Positions 15,637 through 23,878 of a stretch of DNA of 64,000 nucleotides are shown piece by piece. This DNA is from Candidatus Bathyarchaeia archaeon (GTDB lineage Archaea; Thermoproteota; Bathyarchaeia; Bathyarchaeales; Bathyarchaeaceae), in assembly GCA_035283685.1 (NCBI GenBank), contig DATETJ010000002.1:186001-250000 (forward strand), written 5' to 3'. A program made the translations under genes and the position numbers. How positions within the stretch are numbered: the first letter of the stretch is position 1; each line of letters opens with the position of its first letter. A model generated the notes under the pieces. It searched no databases. It was given only the letters and a program-made list of their open reading frames with translations, and was not told the origin of the DNA.

Positions 15637-16161
15637 GAAAACGCGCCTCTCTCTTAGCTTTGGCCACCTCGCCTTCGGTCTGCCGGTCAACTTCGCTTAG
15701 GATCACGATGAACTCCTCGACGGTTTTAGCTGACTGCTCTGCGAGTTGGACAGGTGTCCACCCGAATTCTTTGCACAGGCGGAACATTGTGAGTGTTGGG
15801 TGCGGTTTGCCTCGTCGGATTGCGCTGATAAAAAACGTTCCTCATCCCGAGTTATGCCACAGAGCCTATTTGCCACTTTGCAGAACAGTTCGCCTAACTC
15901 AACTGGTATGCCGTCTTCGTCGCCGAGTAGCTTCTCGAACGTTACAGGTTTGTGCGCTGGCTGCTCCCTTAAGCTTGCCCAAATAGTTTCAGCTTGGATG
16001 GCAACGAAGTCGCTGCCCACAACCTGCCCGGTTAAAGCATGATATTTGGTGTGTTTCTGGATTATGCGGCTGCGTTTAGCCCACGTGATCTCTTGGAAAA
16101 CGTAGCTGCCAGCGTATTCTTTTCCAAAGCGATCGTCAATCTGGATGGTTTCGCTTCGCAT
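15626..16161 (-). CDS. Tail assembly chaperone with -1 programmed frameshift (G/GT type)
   Basis: The zero frame runs from 16161 to a stop at 15703 (152 residues), but its last ~40 residues are Ser/Gln-rich and non-protein-like. A slip of -1 at the slippery heptamer 15835-15829 after codon 111 opens a frame with a conserved-looking segment (GKPHPTLTMFRLCKEFGW, then QLAEQSAKTVEEFIVIL) ending at 15626, giving 178 residues. Nearly all tailed viruses with long tails make G and GT chaperones from such a signal, which together coat the tape measure. N-terminal part: ITWAKRSRIIQKHTKYHALTG. Gene order (tube, small protein, chaperone, tape measure) fits. Confidence 0.78.
15829..15835 (-). promoter_or_regulatory. 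-1 ribosomal frameshift site T TTT TTA
   Basis: On the minus strand the zero-frame codons read CGT TTT TTA, forming the canonical X XXY YYZ heptamer U UUU UUA. After a -1 slip the codons read TTT TTT ATC AGC. No stimulatory stem-loop could be confirmed by eye. Confidence 0.75.
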
Positions 16162-16357
16162 TTTGAATCATCTCCATGACGGCTACGCGGTTTCTCAGCG
16201 CCGTGTTCACGTCTTCCAACACGATGTCCTGCATCCACTTTGGCATCTTCAAGATACGTTCGCCAAGCTTCGTCCAAATCTTCAACCATTTCCTACGCAG
16301 GGCGGCTTGGCGGCCAAAACGATCTAAGACGCTTACTTCAGCCATTTTCTCGCTCAC
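16136..16357 (-). CDS. Small basic protein between tail tube and chaperone
   Basis: 73 residues, helical and basic with several Trp (RRKWLKIWTKLGERILKMPKWMQDIVLED). It starts 2 nt after the tail tube stop and overlaps the chaperone start by 26 nt, so it is part of the operon. I do not recognise it. By position it could be an extra tail assembly factor or minor tail component. Confidence 0.6.
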   Translation of the reverse strand: MSEKMAEVSVLDRFGRQAALRRKWLKIWTKLGERILKMPKWMQDIVLEDVNTALRNRVAVMEMIQNAKRNHPD

Positions 16358-16359
16358 CT

Positions 16360-17214
16360 TTAGCTGATGACTACGTCTCGGGCAACAAACGGCGCCTTCA
16401 AAGAGACAAGGTCTTCAACTTTTGTCGGTGTGCCCACCCGTTCCCATTTGCAGTACTTGAATAGGGCGCTGCTGGTTCCGCCTAACCCGAATTTGAGGCT
16501 GAAGTCGCTGTCGTTGAGCACGTCGTCGTATTCCTGCTTGCTCTCAAACTCAAACGTTAACTCGCCAGCGAGCACTCTGTGGCGCTCCTGCAGATACTTG
16601 AGCAAATGCCCGCTTGTGCTGCGAATAACGGGCACGCGTTTCAAGTTGTTCTCAACTCGGAATTTCCAGTCAACCACTCGCTCCACCGTAGCTAAGCCTG
16701 AGCCGTCTCCAGCGCCTCGTTGCACATAGCTTTCGTAGAAAGGCACAGCTCCGTTGTAGTCCGCGTATGTAGCGCCAACTATTTTGCTGGTTCCCACAGC
16801 TATGTCTTGACCGATTAATTCGGCTGAGGCTTTAACTAGGTCTTCAACTGAGCATTCAACTGCTACTTTGTCGATTCGGCATCCTTTGTGGAGTAGGTCG
16901 ATGACGCCGCTGGGTTTTTCGTAGAAAACCTCAATGCTCAGCGAATTCAGCGTGGTTACGTGCTGAAGCAAGTTGATGGGCGCATCGCTTGGCAACGCAT
17001 ACGACACTTTCAAATCGACGTGCCTTAAGCCTCGGCGCACAGTTTGAAGGTCTCTTGAGCCCAAGCCTCGTAGTTTAACTAAGCCTGGGTCTAGGGCGGG
17101 TTCAACGTTGTCCGCCGTAGCCACGCCAAGCATGCTTGGGTTCGTGGGCGTCACGCCAAAGGTTGACTCTTGCACGTAGTAGATTCGGGCTTCATGTGCT
17201 CCGTAAACGCTCAT
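16360..17214 (-). CDS. Major tail tube protein
   Basis: 284 residues. It begins MSVYGAHEARIYYVQESTFGVTP, the common opening of long-tailed-phage tube proteins, in which a strand is followed by an 'E.TFG..P' turn. Later segments (RHVDLKVSYALPSD, RIDKVAVECSVEDLVKASAELIGQ, ELTFEFESKQEYDDVL) alternate beta strands with one helix, as in TP901-1/SPP1-type tube subunits. The subunits form hexameric rings around the tape measure. Position between tail terminator and chaperone is as expected. Confidence 0.8.
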   Translation of the reverse strand: MSVYGAHEARIYYVQESTFGVTPTNPSMLGVATADNVEPALDPGLVKLRGLGSRDLQTVRRGLRHVDLKVSYALPSDAPINLLQHVTTLNSLSIEVFYEKPSGVIDLLHKGCRIDKVAVECSVEDLVKASAELIGQDIAVGTSKIVGATYADYNGAVPFYESYVQRGAGDGSGLATVERVVDWKFRVENNLKRVPVIRSTSGHLLKYLQERHRVLAGELTFEFESKQEYDDVLNDSDFSLKFGLGGTSSALFKYCKWERVGTPTKVEDLVSLKAPFVARDVVIS

Positions 17215-17232
17215 GCTCTGGTTTTCCTCCTT

Positions 17233-18237
17233 CTATGTTGCGGGTACATTTTCAAACATCCATCCAATGACTAGAAACTCCGTGTGCAGTAAGAAGGGCT
17301 TGACAGACACGTCGTCAGCATCGTGGAAAGTGCCGAATTTAATGTGGGTCAAGCCTTCCACGGTTAAAGTGTATTTCACATAGTCGCAGTGGAGAACGGC
17401 TGGAATTACGCCGTCGCTCGGGTTAGTCGTTCTGGCTAAGAGATGGATGTAGCCGACGCCTGACGAGTCCATCTCAATGAAATCGGCTAGGTTTGTTGTC
17501 AGTGTGATGGTGATCGTTTCATCGGAGCCGCCTGAGCCAGTTTGCACCTGTTCCCACGCAGACGAGACGTGATTCCAAACTTTGATTGTGACGCCGTTGC
17601 CAGATGGAGCTGTGCCGTAGCCCTCCAAACTCAGAACGATCTTGTTCACGCTGTTTTCATGCGGATCATACTTTGAGGTCTCAAGTTTGATCTTGAAAAG
17701 AGTCATGGCGTATTCAAGGTTCACCGAGGTTGACTTGCTGACTCGGCTGTCGTCGCTGTACCACAGATTCTGATACTGTACCGCTGTGAATTCAACCCAG
17801 CTCGACGAGGAAGGCGTTAGCTCCGCTGTGGAGGCAGCTTGATAAGCATCGTGAGGTCCAGCTAAGCCAAGACCACAGAAATCGCACAATGTTTCATTTG
17901 GGCTGAACCTCTTCTGGCGCACGAGGCGCAAAATCTCTTCGCGTAGCTTCGAACGAGTCCTGTTTCCAGTTTGCTTTCCAGCTTTGTCGACGACCCAGCA
18001 GTCAACTTTGAAGTTTAGAACGCGCTGGGTTAAAGCGTGGCTAAGGCTTACGGGCTTTATTGAGCTTGCTTGCCGCAGTCCAACTGTGACTTGCCCGTCA
18101 TAGTTTTTGAGTAGTTCGCGGTCGTACCATTCGCGGCTTGCGTAAACGTTTGCGATGCTGTTGTCGTCGTTGACTACGCGAATGTTGGTCTTGAACAATC
18201 GCACCAATGTAGTAACTGGGTCTTCAATTTCAGTCAT
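17233..18237 (-). CDS. Tail terminator-like protein with large inserted beta domain
   Basis: 334 residues from ATG 18237, which overlaps the stop of the preceding gene as ATGA. Residues 1-125 (DPVTTLVRLFKTNIRVV, REWYDRELLKNYDGQVTVGL, VLNFKVDCWVVDK, SKLREEILRLVRQKR) match neck/tail-completion proteins, and the final ~35 residues (IKFGTFHDADDVSVKPFLLHTEFLVIGWMF, split) return to that fold. Between them, about 165 residues form Ser/Thr-rich beta strands (VNKIVLSLEGYGTAPSG, VTIKVWNH, YIHLLART), looking like a jelly-roll module. Terminators are usually ~120-140 residues, so the insertion more than doubles the protein. Confidence 0.7.
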   Translation of the reverse strand: MTEIEDPVTTLVRLFKTNIRVVNDDNSIANVYASREWYDRELLKNYDGQVTVGLRQASSIKPVSLSHALTQRVLNFKVDCWVVDKAGKQTGNRTRSKLREEILRLVRQKRFSPNETLCDFCGLGLAGPHDAYQAASTAELTPSSSSWVEFTAVQYQNLWYSDDSRVSKSTSVNLEYAMTLFKIKLETSKYDPHENSVNKIVLSLEGYGTAPSGNGVTIKVWNHVSSAWEQVQTGSGGSDETITITLTTNLADFIEMDSSGVGYIHLLARTTNPSDGVIPAVLHCDYVKYTLTVEGLTHIKFGTFHDADDVSVKPFLLHTEFLVIGWMFENVPAT

Positions 18238-19655
18238 TGCCCAACAAGCCTCCTGCACACGGCTCTGCGGTAAAGCGTGTCGCCTTGAAAATCAAACTCT
18301 TGAAGCTCGGTTACTTGGTAGTCGACGCCTTTGCGACGAATTTTGTCATGGTGTCGAATGGGAGCGAAGACATGAACGATGATGTAGTCGGTTATGATGT
18401 AGCCGGCTTCAGGGGTGACTTCTTCCACTTGGCTGGGCGAAACCATGGCTTTGATGTCGACGCCTTCGCCATACGTAACCGTGTCTAATGCCTCTCGAAC
18501 TGGAAATAGAGTTACGTTTTCGCCTCGTGAACGTAAGATCTGAGTGAAACGGGTTATTGGATCCTCGTAGTAAAGGAACAGCTGCGAAATCCAAGCAACC
18601 GTAGCCACTGCATTCTTGTTTTCCACATAACTGTAGTCGGCGTGTTTGACGCCCCAAAACATGAATTCCTCCTGATGCCCCTCGATGATTTTCATGCTGT
18701 GTTCAAAGCTTGATTTGTCATGGTTCTTGCGAAGCTTCCACAGGATGCCTGCTGTGACAGCGTCGTAATAATCGCAGGCTGGAAAGCGGCTTGCCACATC
18801 TATGTAGCCTGCCCAACAAACCGCTGGGTTGTACGCTGGATACTGACCGCTAGCTCGAATCGAGTTGATGAAATCGTAAACGTTCTCAACGGATGGACTC
18901 CAACCTTCAGAATCGTAGAGCCCGAGCAATGCGTAAGCCAACGGGTCATCGTAGACTTCGTTTTCGCTGGTTCCAACCCTGTGCCATTGTCCGTCGCCGC
19001 TTGGAGGCGGTCGATACTCAAGCCAAAAGCCTTCAAAACCAGAGCGCAGAAATCCACCCAAATCGGCTATCATGCTTTCATACAAAGTCTTGTTCGCTGG
19101 GTCCTCGGTAACCAGCATTTTCAGGGCTATGAGTCCGTAGAGGTTTTCGATGTCCATCTCGGGAAGCCAGGCGTCCGCGTCTGACACGGCGCGGGCAAAG
19201 CCCCCGTAATACTTGTCGTGCACGCTGGGGATGGGCGGGTTCTGCATGTTGAGGAGAAATGTTGCTCCAGCGAGTTTAGCTGCGTTCAGATAGGCTCCAG
19301 TTCCAGTTAGCGTGTAGGCACGGAGAAGAGATGGAATAACTCGGCAGGCGTCTATGCTGTAGTAGTAGGTGCTGGTTTCGGTGCTTTTGAATCCGCCGTA
19401 AGCCTTCTTCTCAGGATCAGCCGCGTACTGCTGAGTCAGTAGCCAGTCTGCCAGTGACACCACTTTAGCGTAGATTTCAGCTTGCTTAGACTCGAATTGT
19501 TTGGCGTTGTAGGCTTCGGTTAGGAAGTCGATTGCGAATGCTGCTGCAAACGCGGCTCTGCCAAACGACAAGTCTGGACCAGATTCGGGCACCACGTAAA
19601 CGTAAGGTGCATAATCCATGATGAACTGGTAATAACTGTCTGGAACCGTGCCCAT
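18234..19655 (-). CDS. Alpha/alpha-toroid domain fused to a head-closure protein
   Basis: 473 residues in one uninterrupted frame. Residues 1-365 look like a helical toroid of the kind seen in glycosidases, lyases and terpenoid-cyclase-like proteins: repeated helix pairs with Tyr/Trp/Gly turns (AYGGFKSTET, YYGGFARAVSD, MDIENLYGLIALKML, YDDPLAYALLGLY, NPAVCWAGYIDVASR). Residues ~366-473 match a phage head-closure protein: TRFTQILRSRGENVTLF, VDIKAMVSPSQ, TDYIIVHVFAPIRHHDKIRRKGVDYQV, LYRRAVCRRLVG. The gene sits where head closure is expected, between adaptor and terminator. The toroid's activity is not assignable, though acidic residues cluster near MDIE (167-170) and YDDP (235-238). Confidence 0.72.
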   Translation of the reverse strand: MGTVPDSYYQFIMDYAPYVYVVPESGPDLSFGRAAFAAAFAIDFLTEAYNAKQFESKQAEIYAKVVSLADWLLTQQYAADPEKKAYGGFKSTETSTYYYSIDACRVIPSLLRAYTLTGTGAYLNAAKLAGATFLLNMQNPPIPSVHDKYYGGFARAVSDADAWLPEMDIENLYGLIALKMLVTEDPANKTLYESMIADLGGFLRSGFEGFWLEYRPPPSGDGQWHRVGTSENEVYDDPLAYALLGLYDSEGWSPSVENVYDFINSIRASGQYPAYNPAVCWAGYIDVASRFPACDYYDAVTAGILWKLRKNHDKSSFEHSMKIIEGHQEEFMFWGVKHADYSYVENKNAVATVAWISQLFLYYEDPITRFTQILRSRGENVTLFPVREALDTVTYGEGVDIKAMVSPSQVEEVTPEAGYIITDYIIVHVFAPIRHHDKIRRKGVDYQVTELQEFDFQGDTLYRRAVCRRLVGQ

Positions 19656-19660
19656 ATCCT

Positions 19661-20014
19661 TCAGGTCCTCTCCACGGTTGGTTCACGCAGTTTGTCCAGC
19701 ATACGAGTTAGCTCAGTCTGCAAAACATCTAACGGCGGCGCCTTGCTGAGCGCACTGACGTTTTGGTCGCCTACAGAGAAGCTTAAGCCCACAGCTGAGC
19801 CGCCTGTAAGGTAGCAGACGGCGTAGATAGCCGAGAGAACTGTTATGAACTCTTTTTCAGCATCGGTGCAGTTGCTGTAGTCAATTTGGCGGTTGACTTC
19901 CAGCTCCAGCGCCACTTCAGCTCGTTTAATCATCTTCAAAACCCTGCTGTCCGAAACTTCAGCCGACGAAATGTTGATCACATCGCGCACGTCATCGACA
20001 GAAACGCTAGCCAA
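19661..20014 (-). CDS. Head-tail adaptor (gp6-like)
   Basis: 117 residues from TTG 20014, preceded by GAGTGAG. It is largely helical: VSVDDVRDVINISSAEVSDSRVLKMIKRAEVALELEVNR is the usual adaptor opening, in which a short motif selects a helix pair. A LSAIYAVCYLTGG helix and a C-terminal LQTELTRMLDKLREP helix follow. Adaptors of the HK97 gp6 class form a 12- or 13-mer ring under the portal. Followed after 5 nt by the toroid/head-closure fusion gene. A decayed copy of its first ~20 codons lies just upstream. Confidence 0.75.
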   Translation of the reverse strand: MASVSVDDVRDVINISSAEVSDSRVLKMIKRAEVALELEVNRQIDYSNCTDAEKEFITVLSAIYAVCYLTGGSAVGLSFSVGDQNVSALSKAPPLDVLQTELTRMLDKLREPTVERT

Positions 20015-20179
20015 AGCAACTCACTCTAAGCTTCAATACGGGGAAGAAGCGACTGTTAAGCCTAATCGGACAAAATAGACAAAATATACAACCTATATTA
20101 AAATCGGAACCCGCATGATCTCAGAGAGGACTCACTCTCGTATAGAATTGTTCTCCACAAATTTCTTTTAGCATCTTAA

Positions 20180-20333
20180 GCCTCAGCAGGGCTAACATTT
20201 ATCACGTCACGCATATCATCAACGGACACGCTTGCCAAAGAGCCACGCTCTAAGACGGATTATGGAAAAGAAGCGTTATTTGAACCGAGTCGGATGAAAT
20301 CGGATAAAATGGAGAATATAGACAAAATATATG
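20180..20333 (-). pseudogene. Decayed duplicate of the adaptor gene's 5' end
   Basis: This stretch matches 19960-20095 imperfectly, covering the adaptor leader and first ~20 codons (SLASVSVDDMRDVINVSPAEA then stop). Leader blocks such as GAAGAAGCG/GAAAAGAAGCG and TAGACAAAATATA are shared. It occupies most of the gene-free gap 20015-20415 and abuts the plus-strand propeller gene, so it is probably a recombination scar or truncated tandem gene. Confidence 0.65.
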
Positions 20334-20415
20334 CAGAAGCTTAAGTTTTTTGATCTGTTTTGGATAGCTTTAATTGTTTCTTATGATAATATTGATTATT
20401 TGGAGAGAGAGTTCT

Positions 20416-22776
20416 TTGAGAGCGAATAGACGGTATTTGGTTGCAGTGGCTTTGTTAGTTGCTTTAGCTATTGTGTTTGGTTTAGTGGGCACGGTTGCGC
20501 CTCCATTGGCGGAGCCTGTTGCGCCTCAGCAGGAGTCGTCTTCGTCTTCATCGTCGTCTTCGAATTCAACTGGGCATTTCCAGAATCCACCAACATATGA
20601 CAGCGGCTGGGTGGACATAACAACTAAGGCTGGGCAGTATGTTACTTTGAGGCATGGTTTGAACACGAGTGAGGTGGTTGTTGACATAACGGGTAAACAG
20701 AGTCTCGACCCGAATGGCGGCTCCTTAGCATGGAGCAAAACATACGGAGGAACAAGCAATGATTATGCCCTTTCTGTGGTCCAGACCAGCGACGGAGGAT
20801 ACGCAATGGCTGGCAATACCAACTCTTATGGTGCTGGCGGCGGTGATTTCTGGTTGGTTAAAACCGACTCGGCTGGAAACCATCAGTGGAACAAAACATA
20901 CGGAGGAACAAACGCTGACAATGCTCTTTCTCTGGTTCGGACGAGCGATGAAGGGTACGCGTTGGTCGGATACACCGACTCTTTTGGTGCTGGCAACCGC
21001 GATTTTTGGCTGGTTAAAACTGACTCGTCTGGAAACATGCAGTGGAACAGAACATACGGAGGAACAAGCAATGACCGTGCCTATTCTTTGGTTCAGACTG
21101 GTGACGGAGGATACGCCTTAGCGGGCAGCCTAAGTGGCGATTTTTGGCTGGTTAAAACTGACTTGTCTGGGAACGCACAATGGAACAGAACATATGGAGG
21201 AACAGGCGGTGACTTCGCTCAGTCTTTGGTTCAGACTGTTGATGGAGGATACGCAATAGCAGGCTACACTAACTCTTACGGTGCTGGCGGCTATGACTTC
21301 TGGCTGGTTAAGGTGAACGCTGAGATGAATTTGGAACATCAGAGAAACCTGGGCATCGATTCTTACATAGACGTATGGAGCCGAACATACGGAGGAACAG
21401 CCAGTGATATTGCCTATTCCGTGGTCCAGACCAGCGACGGAGGATACGCAATAGCAGGTGATGGTTTCGCGAACTTGGTCAAGACTGATTCGGTTGGAAA
21501 CGTACAGTGGAGCAGAACATACGGAGGAACAGCCAGGTCTGTGGTACAGACGATTGATGGAGGATACGCAATAGCAGGTTCTCTCAGTGGTTTCCAGCTT
21601 GCTAAAACTGACTCGGCTGGGAACATGCTATGGACCAAAACATATGGATCAGGCACTGTCTATTCTATGGTTCAGACCAGCGATGGAGGATACGCCTTAG
21701 CAGGCGCCATCAGTCCCTATGGTGAATACGAAGATTTCTGGTTGGTTAAGACTGATTCGGCTGGTGCCATGCTGTCGAACAAAACATACAGAGGAACAGA
21801 CTCTACAGGAGGAACATACTATTCCAGGGAAGATGCCTATTCTGTGGTTCAGACGAGCGACGGAGGATACGCCTTAGCAGGCGCCATTGGGTGGGGGTCC
21901 CGGGATGTCTGGTTGGTTAAAACCGACGCTACTGGAAACCATCAGTGGAACAAAACATACGGAGGAACAAACTGGGATGAAGCCCGTTCGTTGGTTCAGA
22001 CGGGCGACGGAGGATATGCATTGGCTGGCTACACCAACTCCTATGGTTATGCTACTCCAACGTACCCTAATTTCTGGTTAGTTAAAACCGACTCGTCTGG
22101 CAATGCGCTGTGGAACAAAACATACGGAGGACAATACCATGACTATGGCTATTCTGTGGTTCAGACGAGCGACGGAGGATATGCATTGGCTGGCTATACC
22201 CAATCTTATGGTGTTGGCACCCCGACTTACCCTAATTTCTGGCTGGTTAAGACTGATTCAGCTGGAACCATGCTGTGGAGCCAAACATACGGAGGAACTT
22301 ACGAAGACGATGCCTATTCTGTGGTTCAGACAAACGATGGAGGATACGCGTTGGCTGGTCGTACAATATCTTCTGGTGCCGGCAACTATGATTTCTGGTT
22401 GGTTAAGACTGAGGGTAAGAAAGAAATGGGTTTGGAGATGACAAGCTTAACAAACAACGCAATAGTCCTCTATCGTGGCAAAACCGACCTCGACTGGAAT
22501 TACATGCGCGTGCGCATATGGCTTATCAAGGAGCCTTCTTGGATTTACGGCGACATCAACATGGACGGATTAGTCGACGCCAAAGACCTATACATACTCA
22601 GCAGGAACTACGGTAAAACCTTCAGCCTACTCAGCCTAAGCGGCATCATAGCAATAACAAGCATACACACAATCAAAACACGAAAACAACGGAAACCTCT
22701 CAACAGGAAACCTTCACCAACCGAAACGTTAGAAGCACTATGGCAAGCCTTCCAAAAGAAAAAAGCCAAAAAATAA
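20416..22776 (+). CDS. Secreted 11-repeat propeller-like surface protein with dockerin motif
   Basis: 786 residues from TTG 20416, chosen because GGAGAGA lies 7 nt upstream; a longer frame begins at 20374. A signal or anchor segment (YLVAVALLVALAIVFGLVG) and a Ser-rich linker lead to GWVDITTKAGQYVTLRHGLN. Eleven ~45-55-residue repeats follow, with consensus YSVVQTSDGGYALAG...DFWLVKTDSAGN..W.KTYGGT, likely blades of a beta-propeller. After them come MGLEMTSLTNNAIVLYRG and NYMRVRIWLIK, a dockerin-like EF-hand (GDINMDGLVDAKDLYIL), a hydrophobic span and a basic tail. It is on the strand opposite to the viral operon it interrupts. Surface adhesion is inferred. Confidence 0.78.
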   Translation: MRANRRYLVAVALLVALAIVFGLVGTVAPPLAEPVAPQQESSSSSSSSSNSTGHFQNPPTYDSGWVDITTKAGQYVTLRHGLNTSEVVVDITGKQSLDPNGGSLAWSKTYGGTSNDYALSVVQTSDGGYAMAGNTNSYGAGGGDFWLVKTDSAGNHQWNKTYGGTNADNALSLVRTSDEGYALVGYTDSFGAGNRDFWLVKTDSSGNMQWNRTYGGTSNDRAYSLVQTGDGGYALAGSLSGDFWLVKTDLSGNAQWNRTYGGTGGDFAQSLVQTVDGGYAIAGYTNSYGAGGYDFWLVKVNAEMNLEHQRNLGIDSYIDVWSRTYGGTASDIAYSVVQTSDGGYAIAGDGFANLVKTDSVGNVQWSRTYGGTARSVVQTIDGGYAIAGSLSGFQLAKTDSAGNMLWTKTYGSGTVYSMVQTSDGGYALAGAISPYGEYEDFWLVKTDSAGAMLSNKTYRGTDSTGGTYYSREDAYSVVQTSDGGYALAGAIGWGSRDVWLVKTDATGNHQWNKTYGGTNWDEARSLVQTGDGGYALAGYTNSYGYATPTYPNFWLVKTDSSGNALWNKTYGGQYHDYGYSVVQTSDGGYALAGYTQSYGVGTPTYPNFWLVKTDSAGTMLWSQTYGGTYEDDAYSVVQTNDGGYALAGRTISSGAGNYDFWLVKTEGKKEMGLEMTSLTNNAIVLYRGKTDLDWNYMRVRIWLIKEPSWIYGDINMDGLVDAKDLYILSRNYGKTFSLLSLSGIIAITSIHTIKTRKQRKPLNRKPSPTETLEALWQAFQKKKAKK

Positions 22777-22835
22777 ACCCGCGGGTCCAAAACCCTCTTT
22801 CTTTTTCTTTTGCTCTTACAAGCGAAGCTGCATCC

Positions 22836-23060
22836 CTATTTCCTCTGTGCTTTGTACGCTTTGATGCCTTTCCGCAAGAGCATCTCCAGCACATTGCTGA
22901 CGTTGGGTTCAACGCGGTCTGCTTCCCTCGCCTTGTCCAGTTCTAGCTGCATGATTTCTTTGAAGTCGTCAAACACCCTCTTGTCTATAGTGCCCTCAAC
23001 CTTGATCTTCGTGTTAAGCTGGCTCTTCTCCTCATCAGGCAACATCGATGAAACACTCAT
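22836..23060 (-). CDS. RHH-like protein in the viral operon
   Basis: 74 residues from ATG 23060, whose ATGA overlaps the stop of the preceding gene. Central sequence TKIKVEGTIDKRVFDDFKEIMQLEL and VSNVLEMLLRKGIKAYKAQRK fits a ribbon-helix-helix fold (strand, helix, helix ending in a basic tail). Longer in-frame starts exist up to 23111 but lose the overlap. It likely regulates the operon, or the plus-strand gene that follows. Confidence 0.65.
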   Translation of the reverse strand: MSVSSMLPDEEKSQLNTKIKVEGTIDKRVFDDFKEIMQLELDKAREADRVEPNVSNVLEMLLRKGIKAYKAQRK

Positions 23061-23662
23061 CCCGACGCTACTTGAACCCATGAATACGTGCCAGACGCCG
23101 ACTTCATACACACATACAGCCTATCCGCCACGCCAGAGCCACCTTCAACCCTCACCATCACCCCACGGTACGTAGCTGAAGCAGACGGCAACGAATCAAC
23201 AGCGCCCGAGAAAAAATAGCGACTCAAACCAAAATCCCGCCATCTGGAACCTCCGCCTAGTGGATCAGCCAAATCGAGGTCAATATCCCCAGGCCAGAAG
23301 TGAGAATACACCATGAAGGCGTTTGCTGATAAATCAAAGCGCATGATGTCCTTGATTGTTTGCTCGTCTGCGCTTATCGCTGTCCAAAACAGGATGCCGT
23401 TCAAATTCCACAAAACATAGCGCGGCTGCCGAATGCCAATGGGGTTTTCAGCGTAGAAATCCACAAAGGGCACACCTGAACCTGCCAAAACAGGAAACCC
23501 GTCAGGCACTTTGCCGCCCACAGTCAACCGACCCAAATTATCATCAGTGACATTCCTACCCTGCAAAACTGCTTGCAGCCAGCTTTTGTCCACAGAGCCC
23601 ACACTGTACGTCTCTGTAAACCCTGGCAACAGGTCGCTCACAAACTTTGGGCAACCGAGCAT
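23057..23662 (-). CDS. Virion-associated protein of unknown function
   Basis: 201 residues, ATG 23662 directly after the stop of the 41-residue gene. It has mixed alpha/beta sequence: LLPGFTETYSVGSVDKSWLQAVLQGRNVTDDNL split by turns, VLWNLNGILFWTAIS, and a Gly/Ser-rich C-terminus ending ASGTYSWVQVASG, the last part resembling the end of tail-fibre/virion beta modules ('GTYSWV.V'). No family recognised. Its place right after the capsid gene suggests a head decoration or fibre protein. Confidence 0.55.
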   Translation of the reverse strand: MLGCPKFVSDLLPGFTETYSVGSVDKSWLQAVLQGRNVTDDNLGRLTVGGKVPDGFPVLAGSGVPFVDFYAENPIGIRQPRYVLWNLNGILFWTAISADEQTIKDIMRFDLSANAFMVYSHFWPGDIDLDLADPLGGGSRWRDFGLSRYFFSGAVDSLPSASATYRGVMVRVEGGSGVADRLYVCMKSASGTYSWVQVASG

Positions 23663-23788
23663 TCACACGGTTTTGACCCGTAGAGCATCCTGCGCCAAGC
23701 TGTCCAGAGCTCTTGTTAGGGCGTCGAGTTTCTCCCATATCGCCTTATCGGCGTCTGCTCGACGATCAAACACTACAGGCTGAGACAT
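23663..23788 (-). CDS. 41-residue helical operon protein
   Basis: Starts at ATG 23788 and ends with TGA directly followed by ATG of the next gene, so it is translationally coupled. It reads MSQPVVFDRRADADKAIWEK and then a heptad-like helix (LDALTRALDSLAQDALRV), probably coiled coil. Similar mini-ORFs follow capsid genes in long-tailed viruses. Function unknown. Confidence 0.6.
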   Translation of the reverse strand: MSQPVVFDRRADADKAIWEKLDALTRALDSLAQDALRVKTV

Positions 23789-23878
23789 CTTGTTTCCCGA
23801 CTCACAAAAAAAGCGGGGTGTGAGTTTCGCTCCGAATTTCACGGAAGCTCTTCAACAGGGAACTATAGTCTACTTAGG

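Noticed and set aside
20416-22776. Repeats considered as tail-fibre gene
   Set aside because: It has a signal/anchor segment and dockerin motif and lies on the opposite strand, more like a surface protein; fibre function cannot be supported.
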